A DNA stretch of 64,000 nucleotides from Symsagittifera roscoffensis (lineage: Eukaryota > Xenacoelomorpha > Acoela > Convolutidae), in the NCBI RefSeq assembly GCF_963678635.1, contig NC_087069.1, forward strand, positions 3,734,166-3,798,165. The letters are read 5' to 3'. The notes under the pieces were generated by a model. The model was not told where the DNA came from and ran no database searches. It saw only the letters and a list, made by a program, of their open reading frames with translations. Positions 34,404-44,370 of the stretch are shown in pieces (position 1 is the stretch's first letter; every line of letters begins with the position of its first letter). A program made the translations under genes and the position numbers.

Positions 34404-36494
34404 TCAGTTCCAAAGCAGCAGGCTGCCTGGTTCAACTCCCTCCGCAGGCACGGCGCTCGTAGACGGTCCTGCTGCTGAAGTAAGGCTTGCCGTGGCGGGC
34501 GGATCGTTCCTCCTAGACACGGTCTGGGAGTTATTTCTGTTCTGAACCACTGATCTGCCGAGTCGGCTTTCAAGCGGTTGTGTTCTGGGAGGAGGAGCAG
34601 TCCCTAGCCTCTCTCTCACGTTTGAGCTCGGAGCGGTGGGTGCGGCTACAGTCGTCTCCATTGCCAAGGGCCCTAGGCGGTTGACGAGGGATTCGGGCAC
34701 GCTTGCCCTTATTCTACTTCCTCCAGTCGTTGAGCTGGTCCGAGCCAGAGAACTGGTCGCCCTCGACTCCTGCTCCATTTCCCTCAATTGCGTCTGAAAT
34801 ATATCATTCATCCAGTGTCTCCCTCGTTGGGTGTTGAAATGTATCCCATCTCTGGTAAGCGCGATATGATCAATCATGCGCAGCGTGTTTTCGAGATCCA
34901 GAAGTCGCAACTCGCCAGGGTTGCTTCTCACCAGATTACGGATCATTTCGTTCCACCGTGTCACGTTGCCATTCATGAAATCTGCTACTGTGGTGCCCAC
35001 CAGCGGGTTTTGTGGTATCGTGCACAGCACCACAAACCTGGGCATGTACTTCTCCTTCAGTTCCTTCAGGAGGCATACCAGCAGAGGCTCCCACTTGCAC
35101 TCGGGAGTCACTGGGGCTCTCGAGACGTCGTTAGTTCCTAGCATTATCACCAACGTATCCAGGTGATCCTCGCTTTGGAATTCCATCATCTTGATGACCT
35201 GAGCCACTGAAGCTCCTCCAAAGGACAAAGTGGTCGTCTGACCATAGACGAAGATCTCATTCAGATCCCTCACCAAACTGTCTCCTATGATCAGGTGGCG
35301 ACTCCCTGGGGGAATCACCTGGTCGCTCGTAGCGGGGTTCCAGCTCATGTCATTCAGGCAGGCTCGAGGATGCTCCGCAGCTACTTGCGTGAACTGGTGC
35401 CGTGTCATCAGATTCTTCCTAATATCTACCACGCGGGACTTTTGATAGGTTCTGACATGCGCAGTCCCCGAGGGCACTATCGTGTGGGGTGCTCGCTCCG
35501 AGCTATTAGATGACTGATCACGACGCTGGGAAGGAACGATCCTACCCAACGTCCGTCCAGTGGTTCGGCTGATCTCATCCATCGTTGCTCTGGCCACTTG
35601 GTTGAACGATTCTTGGAACTGAGGAGCGAGGTAAGTGTCAGAAGGGTCTGGTATCGTGAACCTTTGACTAGAAGCAGACAGTCGTGTCTGCTGAGGAGCC
35701 TCGGGCTCTCTCGATGCACGTAAATCCAGAACCTCGGGCCCTCTCGATACACACAGCTCCTGGGCTGTTTTCCCGGGGCGTGTGTCGTTGGATCCCTCCG
35801 AGGATCTCATGCTCGCCAGAACTTCCGGTGACACTTGGCTCACCTTCGCCATATACAGCTCCTTCAGGTGCTTTATTTCATCCTCCTTATAAGCCACCTG
35901 TAGATCTTCGTACTTCCTCTTCCATTCGTCTCTTTCTCGAGCTATTGCCCTATACTCCTGGAGTTTGGCACACAGCTCGCTCTGATCTTTCTCCTTCTTT
36001 TCCAGCGTCTTGATCGTCTCCGAAGTCTGGATCTCTATTTCACTCACCCTCACTTTCTTCGAAGGAGGAGCAGCTGTAGGGGAGTCGACCGAATGTGACG
36101 GGCCTGGCCCATCACGTTGTCTCTTCGCTCCGATGAGTGGCTGCGCCGGTTGGACTGGTAAGGGCATCTCACCTAGCCGGTGGTCCCTCTGTTCGCCTAG
36201 TCCTGGCTCACGAGCCAGGTCGTGGCCAGACATTTCTCCATGCCTCCATCTCATCAGTCGGTTTCGACCTCTCTCGGCGGTCCCGGACTCACCGAAGGCC
36301 AACATCAACACGACTTCTGTAGGGCGATTCCCTCGACCCTCTCGTCCTAATGCATTGAGGAGCGCGACCACAAACATCGCCAGCGCCGGGTCTTCTCGTG
36401 TAAAATCACAATCGATCAGCCGCTGATAGATCTCGTCTAGAGTCGCTCCTAGACTCGCTGAGAGGAATTCCATAAGTTCGTTCGTGTCACCCAT
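34404..36494 (-). pseudogene. ORF3 part 1, copy B: SGNH/GDSL hydrolase
   Basis: 696 codons starting at ATG 36494, the natural start of ORF3. Residues 1-100 form a conserved unknown module (GNRPTEVVLMLAFGE, LMRWRHGEMSGHDLA). Residues ~165-215 are coiled coil. The SGNH domain spans about 395-560: block I GDSLVRD (35278-35288), block II SFGGASV, block III GTNDVSR (35127-35138) and block V DGIHF (34836-34850). Ser, Gly, Asn and Asp-His are therefore all present. A disordered Ser/Arg/Pro tail follows and TGA at 34404 ends the frame. Homologous sequence resumes immediately in the same frame. The domain would be an esterase or lipase-type enzyme; its substrate is unknown. No signal peptide. Confidence 0.8.
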
Positions 36495-36969
36495 TTCTTA
36501 TCGTGTTGATTCTTGCTGTCGTGTAGTGTCTTCCTGTCTCGTTTCGATTCAATGGATTCAATAAACAATTTTTGATCAATCAAGATCTAAAAAACAAGTC
36601 GCGACTTAAAACCATCATTTTTGGATACAACATCATTCAACTCTTTAAAACTCTCCATTGAAATTCTCTTCTTAATTCTGATTTAAAAATTTAGCACCAA
36701 GGTGGATCGTCCACCTTTACCTTTGTCAGAGTAGCACGAATGAGCGCTGTCACCTTGATGACCTGGAGTACCCCAGGCCTTTTATGACACAAAACATAAA
36801 ACATATCATAACAATAACATAACACATAAACACAAGAACATCACACGCCTATACTTTCACATAAAAACATAATCCCTAATACTGTACCTAAAACCTAACC
36901 TAATCTAAAACCTGACTCTCATTCTTATCGAGTAACTTAATAAAAACCACTTATCGCCGAGCGCAATTC
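36495..36969 (-). other. Gap between pol and ORF3, copy B
   Basis: 475 bp, AT-rich, without an open frame of note. This gap and the upstream macro segment are missing from copy A. It must hold whatever allows ORF3 expression (a splice acceptor, internal promoter or reinitiation site), but no clear signal stands out. Confidence 0.5.
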
Positions 36970-38508
36970 TTAGCATATGCTCAGATAGTATTTTTTATGT
37001 AAGTAAACTTCTATGTCAGTCTCTGAAAATATCACATGTACAAGTGCGTACAAAACTCTCGGATGTAGCTTTCCCCTATTAGGATCGTATACTGGCAACG
37101 AGAGAGAGGTCACTCCTCTCTCAACCAAAAAATCCCTAAGTCGAGTCAAGGCCAATACCAAGCTCTTTGGATCTACGTGTTGCCTATCAGTGGCCTTGGT
37201 AACCAGGAAACACAAATATTTCCCTGGTATCTGTGATGCAACAGGGGGCAGCGCTATCATCCCTCCCACACCAGGCCTCTGTTTCCATAAAAACTCGATA
37301 TTCTTATATTCTCTTTTGAAGTCAGCCGCTAGTGCTGTTTTGAAGCTTACGTCCGCGGTTATCGCTATGGCGCACGTGCGTTCCGTGAGTATGAAATCGC
37401 TGTCCGTTATGACGATATTGTTCGAATAATGGTTCGGTACATCAAAATACGATTCAAAGATTCGTCCAAAAGGTGGTTTTTTAGCATTCTCGCCCTCTGT
37501 CTCTAGTTCTCCGGTTTCTCTTGCCGATTTCAATTTTTTTATTATCAGATTTTCGGTGTGGGTGAGTCCTACCCCCACTCCCCGGACAAAAATATCCATC
37601 GACGTCCCCGTCGATCGCCCAAAGTCTAGGAGATCGAGGTTGGATTGTGGAACACGTAGAGGACCATCTGGGGCGACCCAGTTGGACTCGGTATTGTCAT
37701 GACTGATGTATTTGATGCCGTCTTTATCGACGTCCTGAATCGTCAGGATCGTCTCTTTTGGATCTGTCGGCAGATCATGGAGCCATTCGAGTACGCGTAA
37801 GTTCGTTAGTTCTTGCTCATGCGTCTGTTCCGCTTCTGGTTCGAACTCCACTTCCGGTTCTGATCGATCGTCGATCCAATCTTGATCCATATCATTCACC
37901 AAGTCGATTTCTTCTAGCATCGCCACTTCGTCCAGTCCCACTAGCGAGTCCATGACATCACTTACAACTATCCTGTCTACGACGAAATCCTCGCCGTACG
38001 GATTGTATTTCTTCTGGTTTTTTCCTCTCTTGCTCTGGCGTGTTTCCATAGTGAGAGGAAAGTCAGGCTGTATTCCTTTGTCAATTTCGATTTGTTCCGG
38101 GCAGTCCCAGTCTTCCTCGGCATAAGGTAGAGTTTCATCGTCCACCTCTACTCGCTCGGTCAACTCGAGGTCCAGTGGTAGGTCGCAATCGTCCACCACC
38201 TCATTCCCGTCGTTTTTGTCGCGAGTACCCCTTTCATTCACTTCACAAGCAGGATCCACTATCAAATAGTCTCCCTCTTGCATGTCCGCTGGGATGCACC
38301 AATCCTCTGACGAGGCATTGTGTGGTTTGATGTTTTCATAATGAGCTGCTCTTCCAGTGCTCAATCGATAAAAACGACCTCCTTGGTGCACTTCTGTTAT
38401 CTGAAATGGACCACGCCATTTTCTTAATAATTTCTTGGTTCCTTTTGGTGGAACCACTTCCTGGAACACCCAAACGTAGTCGCCAACTGAGTAGGCTTTC
38501 GCATCAGC
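36970..38508 (-). pseudogene. pol: Integrase C-terminus with acidic linker and macro-domain-like tail, copy B
   Basis: The open frame begins in inserted gag sequence (38670) and enters integrase at about 38508. It carries the GPY/F module KWRGPFQITEV, a basic tail RQSKRGKNQKKYNPYGEDF, an acidic linker of ~220 residues, and a final ~130 residues (about 37385-36985). That end resembles the ALC1/OARD1-type macro domain: a strand AIAITADVSFKTALAADFKREY, GGMIALP, the hallmark YLCFLVTKATDRQ, SLVLALTRLRDFLVERGVTS, LSLPVYDPNRGKL and ETDIEVYL. Macro domains bind or cleave ADP-ribose. Here the glycine-rich phosphate loops are degenerate (PVYDPNRGKL in place of a GCG loop), so activity is doubtful. Confidence 0.7.
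37577..37588 (-). promoter_or_regulatory. Isolated polypurine-tract-like box in the pol tail, copy B
   Basis: The element strand reads TTTTTGTCCGGGGAGTGGGG, with a U-rich box followed by purines. It is the same core as the 3' polypurine tract. Its role is not shown. Confidence 0.4.
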
Positions 38509-39337
38509 TGTCCTTTGTGACCTCTCTCCTCTCTCGGTTGACTTCGAGAGCTTGGTGATGAATGTTTCGAGAGATCTGTTCAGAGGCTCAAACATCGAGG
38601 CATACATCGTTGTGTCCTGTGAGACTGTAGTCAGATCTGGTACTGAACTGACTTGTGGCACAGTTGGCAACCTTGTCTCCGGGGTGGCATCTGCCTCCGG
38701 CGGGACTGGATTCGTCCAGCCAGGCCTCGACGGGGCTGCCCTTGGCCGCTCCTTGTTTCTGGGTTCGTAGTTCGTTCTCGAGCCTTGCTAGGCTCTGGCA
38801 TTGCTGGCCATACCATCTCCATCATTTGCATGGCGTGAGCGCTCCCTTGGGTTGGAACGCTCCTGCCAATTGCTCCCATTCAGGGTCGCGTCAAGCTTCC
38901 GCATCATTAAGTCAGATTTTGCATCTCACCTTTAATCTGACCTTACATAAAAACGTCTATGTAACATTCGCCCAAATACTACACAGCGACGGAGCGTAGA
39001 AAAAGTACCTATTAACGACTGGGAGGCGTCAGTTACCTTAATCCTACTAGTTTTTCACCGTCTCGACCTTGCCAGTTGATTTTCTGGTCTGTTTAGGGCT
39101 AAGTAAAAAGTTACTGTTTTTAGGCCATCAGTCAAACGACTTTTGATCAGCTTTCGTTTACATGCGAACACAGCCACATAGCTGAGTCTCGGATCCTCAG
39201 ACTACGTGATTTTCATTAAAAACACGGCTCTAACAACCTATTTTAATATGTTTTTGTGTGACAGTTCTATATTAAATCCATTGGAGATGGATTGACCCTT
39301 TCCTTTTTCTAGCTACTCATATTCTAAAATATCAAAC
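38509..39337 (-). other. 828-bp chimeric insertion in the integrase gene of copy B
   Basis: About 38509-38925 repeats the gag segment 45660-46076 with only a few differences. About 38944-39337 repeats the inner LTR end and adjoining leader bases 49780-50167 at roughly 97 %. The join between them contains ~19 extra bases that include an inverted echo of the nearby GTCAGATT. Both parts keep the element orientation. It interrupts integrase between the FD residues of the linker and the KAYSVGDYVW segment. The result is equivalent to an LTR/gag fragment with 3.7 kb deleted between its halves. Confidence 0.85.
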
Positions 39338-41534
39338 TTCCTTTTTTGTCTAATTTGCGCCTGTTGCGTATTCCTCCTGCATAAGTCATTGAGGTCCTGC
39401 TGTCTTCTAATAACATCCCGCACGTACGTCTGCGGTGCTCTCCTCTTCCCCTCATATTCAGGGTAGAAAAACGTCAACGGGAGCGCTTTTTCATGACCCG
39501 TTAACATCATGTGCGGACTTATTCCCGTGGTGGAATGCTCCGTGCTGTTGTAAGCACCCATCACTTGCGGCAAGTGCTTGTCCCAGTCATCCATGTAACG
39601 CGAGCAGTAGACTCTCAGCATGGATACCAGTTTTGCCTCTCGACTAGGCCATTCGTTTGCGGGTGATAAGTGGTCGAGTGGGCCTGCGCTACCTGCGACC
39701 TTTTCATCAACTCCTTCGTGAGATCACCCACGAATGCTTTGCCATTGTCCGATTGGAACGTGATGGGGCAGCCATGCCTCGCTATCCACACATTTATCAA
39801 ATGATCACTTGTTTCTTCCGCCGATGCTGTCATGCAGGGTGCTGCTTCCGCATACTTCGTAAAATGGTCGATCATTACCAGCACCTGATTATAGCCCGTT
39901 GCTGTCATGCAGATTTTCTGATGATCAATTTGCACCACTTCGTTGAAACCTGACGACTCTATTGACTGTAGGGGGAACCTTAGTTTCCTGGGATCCTTCG
40001 CCTGCTGACATGACAGGCATGCGGCGATCCACTTCTCACAAGCCTTTTTCAATCCCGGCCATTCGAATCGCTTCTGTATCCTGTTATACACTTTGTCCAC
40101 GCCTTGATGGCCCATCTGATCATGTGAGTGAAAGAGCAATTCGGTCTGGTACAACTGTGGTAACACTATTGAATTGTATTTATAGAGGACTTTGTCCTCC
40201 TCTTTTCGCTTGCAGGCAACGATTCCGTCCTTATTCAGGTACAACAAGTCGTTTCGCTTCAGGTAGAATTGATTCAAGATCTTGTAGCTGTCTTCTTCCA
40301 AGTCTCCCTTGTCAGGTGCTCCATTCTCGATCCATTTCTTCAGACTGCTCGTCATTCTATCATTTCGTTGAGCCCTTAGGAGATCCGACAGCCTGTACCT
40401 GGCTTTCAAATACGTCTTTACCACGTTCATTTGCCCACTCATTATCTCCGGAGCATGAGCATTGTCCATCAACTTGACACACCATATCTTTTTCAAAGGC
40501 GTCGCTTCCTGCACAGATGGTTCCAGATTGGTACGGACGACCGTACCATGTGGCAGCAATCTGGTTGGGCGTTTCGAAACTGCTATCAGCTCGAGCTCGT
40601 CTGCGGCATTATCTATCACAGTGCCCTCTTCATCTGAGGTAAATCTGTCCCTGTCTGGATCCTGATGCGTTTCTCGGTCCAGCCCACGCTGCTTCCAGTC
40701 TACCAATAAGGAGTGAATTGCGATCTCTGACATATCGGAATTGGAAGTTGTTTCAGATGTGTTGTCCCAGGACTGGGGCCTCGAGTCAACACTTGAGTCG
40801 ACTGATTCCCCAACATCATATTCCAAGTTGTCTAAGATGTTTCTCGACTCCCCGGACAAAACTCTGTCCATCGGTCGCTTCGAACCCGACTCCCCGGACA
40901 AAATTCTGCCCCTATGTGGTCTCGTCAACCTCTCCCCGGACGAGTCGTCCTGCACGGGCTGAAAGGTGTCTGACTCCTCAGACGAGTCGTCCTTGACTGG
41001 CTCGAAGGTATCAGACTCCCCGGACATTGTCTCGTCCACGGACGAACAATCTGGGCTCGGCTCATATTCTTCTTTTGCATCCGTGAAGTGCACTCTCCTC
41101 GTGAAGCTAGATTTCGACTTGATCCTGACTTCCTCAGTAGTTTGGTTCTGATTCAGTGTTCCATATTCAGTGAACGAAGTTCTCAACAAGACCTCCTTCG
41201 GCATCGAGCTCACCAGGTGGTTGACAATCGACCTGCAATCCCGTTCAACGCCTCGGCTGCGAATGGACACTGGCCTCTTCTCTGTTCTCTCGGTGACAGT
41301 CAACCGCTGCATGGTCTCCATCCATTCACGATCATGCCTATCCACTTCCCTGTCCAACAAGTCACGGAGCTTTCCCATGACGTCCGGCGCCACGTTCACC
41401 GTCCTGTTCAATAGAGCCATGCTGTTTATACCTAATCTGGTAAGTTCTTGCTGCACCAAGTTGGATCGAACTAGCAGATCCAACGGAACGGGCTCGCCTC
41501 TGGTTAAAAGCTTTATCTCCGCGGCCGTCTCCAC
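39313..41534 (-). pseudogene. pol: Spacer and integrase zinc/catalytic domains, copy B
   Basis: The frame continues that of RT after TAA 41685. The N-terminal ~380 residues are the acidic RNase H-integrase spacer with repeated (L/M/S)SGES units. Integrase follows, with HDQMGHQGVDKV, CLSCQQAKD, and the catalytic acids in VVQIDHQKI, FQSDNGKAFVGD and NGLVERQN. A small deletion at about 39618 shifts the frame, and the remaining core (MLRVYCSRYMDDWDKHLPQVMGAY) is read in 39621-39313 until the insertion supplies a stop. The catalytic triad itself is intact. Confidence 0.85.
40847..41026 (-). promoter_or_regulatory. Four polypurine-tract-like boxes inside pol, copy B
   Basis: The plus strand shows ACTCCCCGGACA at 40847-40858, 40889-40900 and 41015-41026, and CTCCCCGGAC at 40931-40941. 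Each encodes Ser-Gly-Glu with the same codons TCC GGG GAG. A fifth, weaker unit (TCTGAGGAG) lies at 40975-40983. They correspond to the three boxes in copy A and to the sequence next to the 3' LTR. Confidence 0.45.
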
Positions 41535-41684
41535 TGGAAGGTCAGGGTGTCCGGGTATAGGATGCCCTGACTTGTCTAACCACCTAGTAAGTGGCAGTTT
41601 GTCGTAGGTTTCTTTGTCCAGAAAGGAAAACCCGTCTTTGATCTCTGATTGGTTAGCCTGTTTATCCTCGAGGCGCTCATAAAA

Positions 41685-43589
41685 TTATGTCTTTTTACTG
41701 AGGCTATCTGCGTTCTGATGCTTGTCACGGGTACGGTGCTCTATGATCATGTGGTATCCATGCAGGCGCACGATCCAACGACCAATATAACTTTGGTCCA
41801 TCGAATAGGTTTTCAGCCAGGCAAGGGCACGATTATCCACACGTAACTTGAAGGGAGCACTCCCCAAGTAGGCCCTGTATTTTTCCACGAAAGTGATCAC
41901 CGCAAACATCTCCGCTTTTGGTGCGCCGTACTTCATTTCAGTATCACTCAGGACTTTACTCCCGTAGGCTATCGGACGAAGAACCGTTCTCCCGTTCCAC
42001 TCCTGCTCCTGGTGAAGTATGCCCGATATCGCAACCACTGATGCATCCGTATCCAGCACGAACATCCCCTTTTCTGTTGGCATGCCGAGGACCGGTGCCT
42101 CGCAAAGTTCACGTTTGATGTTTTCAAATGAAACTTGTGCCTCATCAGTCCTTGTGAACTTTTTGCCCTTGTTTCTCATCAACCTCTGCATGGGGTATAT
42201 TTTGTCAGCATGACCCTTGATGAACTCTCGATAATAATAAGCGAATCCCAGAAAACTCATCAGCTGTGTATCTGTTTTAGGTGCCTTCCAGGTCAGCACC
42301 GCTTCAACCGCTTCGGGATCTGGTCTCAATCCATGTTTGTCAACCAGGCGGCCCAGATACTTTATGGAATCCCTGAGGAATTCACACTTAGAGGGTTTAT
42401 ATTTCAGACCCGCCTGCTTCATGCAAGAAAACACCTCCTCCAACCTCTCTATGTGGTCCTCTAAGGTTGGTGTTGCAATCACGACATCATCGACATAACA
42501 CATGATGAGATTCCCGTATTTCTTAGTGACGCTCGTGAGTGCCTGGGCCATCAGTCGCTGGAATGTGGCCGTCGCGTTGCACAATCCGAATGGCATCCTC
42601 TTCCACTGGAACAATCCCAGCTCACACGCGAAGCCTGTTTTCTCTCGATCTTTCTTTCTGAGTGGCACTTGCCAGAACGCAGAGCCCAAATCCAACGTCG
42701 TGAAGAACTTCGCGTCTCCCAGCTTGGATAGGCTCTCATCGATGCGGGGAATCGGGTATGCGTCCTTTATAGTCACTGCGTTCAGATAACGGAAATCACA
42801 ACAAAATCTGAGTTGTCCCCCTTTCTTTTTCGCCATGACCACGCCACAAGCCCATGGGGACTTCGACGGCTCGATCATGTCGTACTCCATTAACATCTCG
42901 ATCTCCTTCCTACACGCTTCTGACTTGTTTGGGGTCATTCTTCTCGCCCCTTCCCTATGAGGTACCGAGCCCTCTTCTATCTCAATCTCGTGTTCTACAA
43001 AATTACAACAACCTATGTCGGCCTTATGCTTCGAAAAAACGTCTGCGTTCCGATTTAGCACCGCTCTGAGCGAATCTAGTTCCTTGTCTGATATTTTACC
43101 CTTCAGATGTTCTATCTCAGGTAAGACAGGTTTATTCGCTGCTAACTCTGCTTCGGTCGGCCTCTCAGGAAAGTTGGAACAACTAGACAGCCCATCATCT
43201 GTTTCCGACTTCATTGAAAACAATTTCCTAGAAGATTTCAATTCATTCACTCTCCTCATTATACATTCTTGGTTCGCATGCAATGGACATTTAGTTACAT
43301 CAAACTTTTTCAAGTTCTCCACACTCTGAAAGTCTGTGTTCAGAGGCAAAGCGTAGCCAAGTTTCTTTCCCCTCTGTATTGTCACTGTTGTTGCTTCTGT
43401 GTTCAATAACACACTCACACATAGTCCGCTCTGAGTGAGTGAGAAGCTTCTTCCTAAAATAGCCGAGCTTTTACTGTTTGGATTTGGTACCAGACACACC
43501 TGTCTGTCATTGCTGAGTTCATTCAAGTTCCTCATCCTAAACGTCGCTACTACGGCTTGGTTTGGTTTTAATCTTACTTTTCGATCCAA
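41685..43589 (-). pseudogene. pol: Reverse transcriptase and RNase H, copy B
   Basis: 634 open codons with a complete RT: QLRFCCDFRYLNAVTIKD, FFTTLDLGSAFWQVPL (motif A Asp), PFGLCNATATFQRLM and MCYVDDVVIAT (motif C). RNase H follows (FVLDTDASVVAISGIL, MFAVITFVEKYRAYL, DNRALAWL, DKHQNADSLSKK). Length and order are as in Ty3/gypsy. It is entered from the protease frame through a one-base shift at a run of six T, and it ends at an in-frame TAA (41685) where copy A has Glu. RT itself looks undamaged. Confidence 0.9.
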
Positions 43590-44370
43590 AAAATCGGCAC
43601 CTTGGCCTGGTTAATTAAGATCTTATTAAGGGGTCTCTTTTCATACTTTCTCTCAGGATCCTTGATCCTAATCAACCCGTCATTGAGATCGGTCGTGACG
43701 TCAAAGTTGCGAACGAAATCCCTTCCTAAGATGAACTGATCGGATTCGTCCAATTTCTCCACTACTAGGAAGCTCATCCAAAGATGTCTTCCTCCGAGCT
43801 GCAGTGAGATGATCGGGGTTCGTCCACTCACATAGATCGCTCCCTGATTGGCCGCTGCCAACCTGATGTTTGTCGGAATGAGATCCGACCTCTCGAAACC
43901 CATGTCGGTCCAAGCTTTAACTGGCATGACACTAACCACTGCTCCCGTGTCTAGCAGTCCCTTTACTGAAAGTTGTCTGCCTTGCACGTCCAGAACGTGT
44001 GCGGCCAGATCGGCCTCGCAACCTATATGCACCGCATCTTGTTCGAGCATCGCGTTGTGTCCGATCCGTCTAACCTTCAGCTCCTCTTGACCAATGTATA
44101 TCCGGCCAATCTGATCGTTCGCATCAGTTATGTGAGCTTTCGTGTAGATATTAATGCCATCCACGTTCATTAGGATCGGGTAAGGGCCATGGACATCGAT
44201 ATAATGTCCGTCCACTTTCATCAGCCTCGGACCTCCCGTTGTGAGCAGCGCTCGCACTGCCCTGGAGTCCAGTTTGGGATCTTTCTCCTTCAGGTAGTCG
44301 GCATAGTTTCCAGGTGGACTAGTGTAATCTCGGATGGTTCACTCAAGTTCTTGACCACCTGGTGCCCTGC
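43574..44370 (-). pseudogene. pro: Protease region of pol, copy B
   Basis: Carries KGLLDTGAVVSVMPVKAW (active site DTG at about 43945-43965), with the conserved preceding module (GGPRLMKVDGHYIDVHGPYPI) and the following LGGRHLWMSFLVVEKL. It is separated from gag by a +1 shift at an A5 run near 44395 and from RT by a -1 shift at T6 near 43595. Copy A reads both junctions in one frame, so mutation is likelier than programmed shifting. Its role would be polyprotein maturation. Confidence 0.8.

Noticed and set aside
34404-36494. ORF3 as an envelope glycoprotein
   Set aside because: No signal peptide, furin-type site, fusion peptide or membrane anchor is visible. The recognisable domain is a cytosolic-type SGNH hydrolase.
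40847-41026. Tandem boxes considered as a CRISPR-like or microsatellite array
   Set aside because: Units are irregularly spaced, lie within a conserved protein frame and match the element's own polypurine tract.
43574-43589. Annotating the gag-protease and protease-RT breaks of copy B as programmed frameshifts
   Set aside because: Copy A reads both borders in a single frame and both lie in homopolymers, so mutation or sequence error is simpler. The T6 site is kept only as a weak finding.
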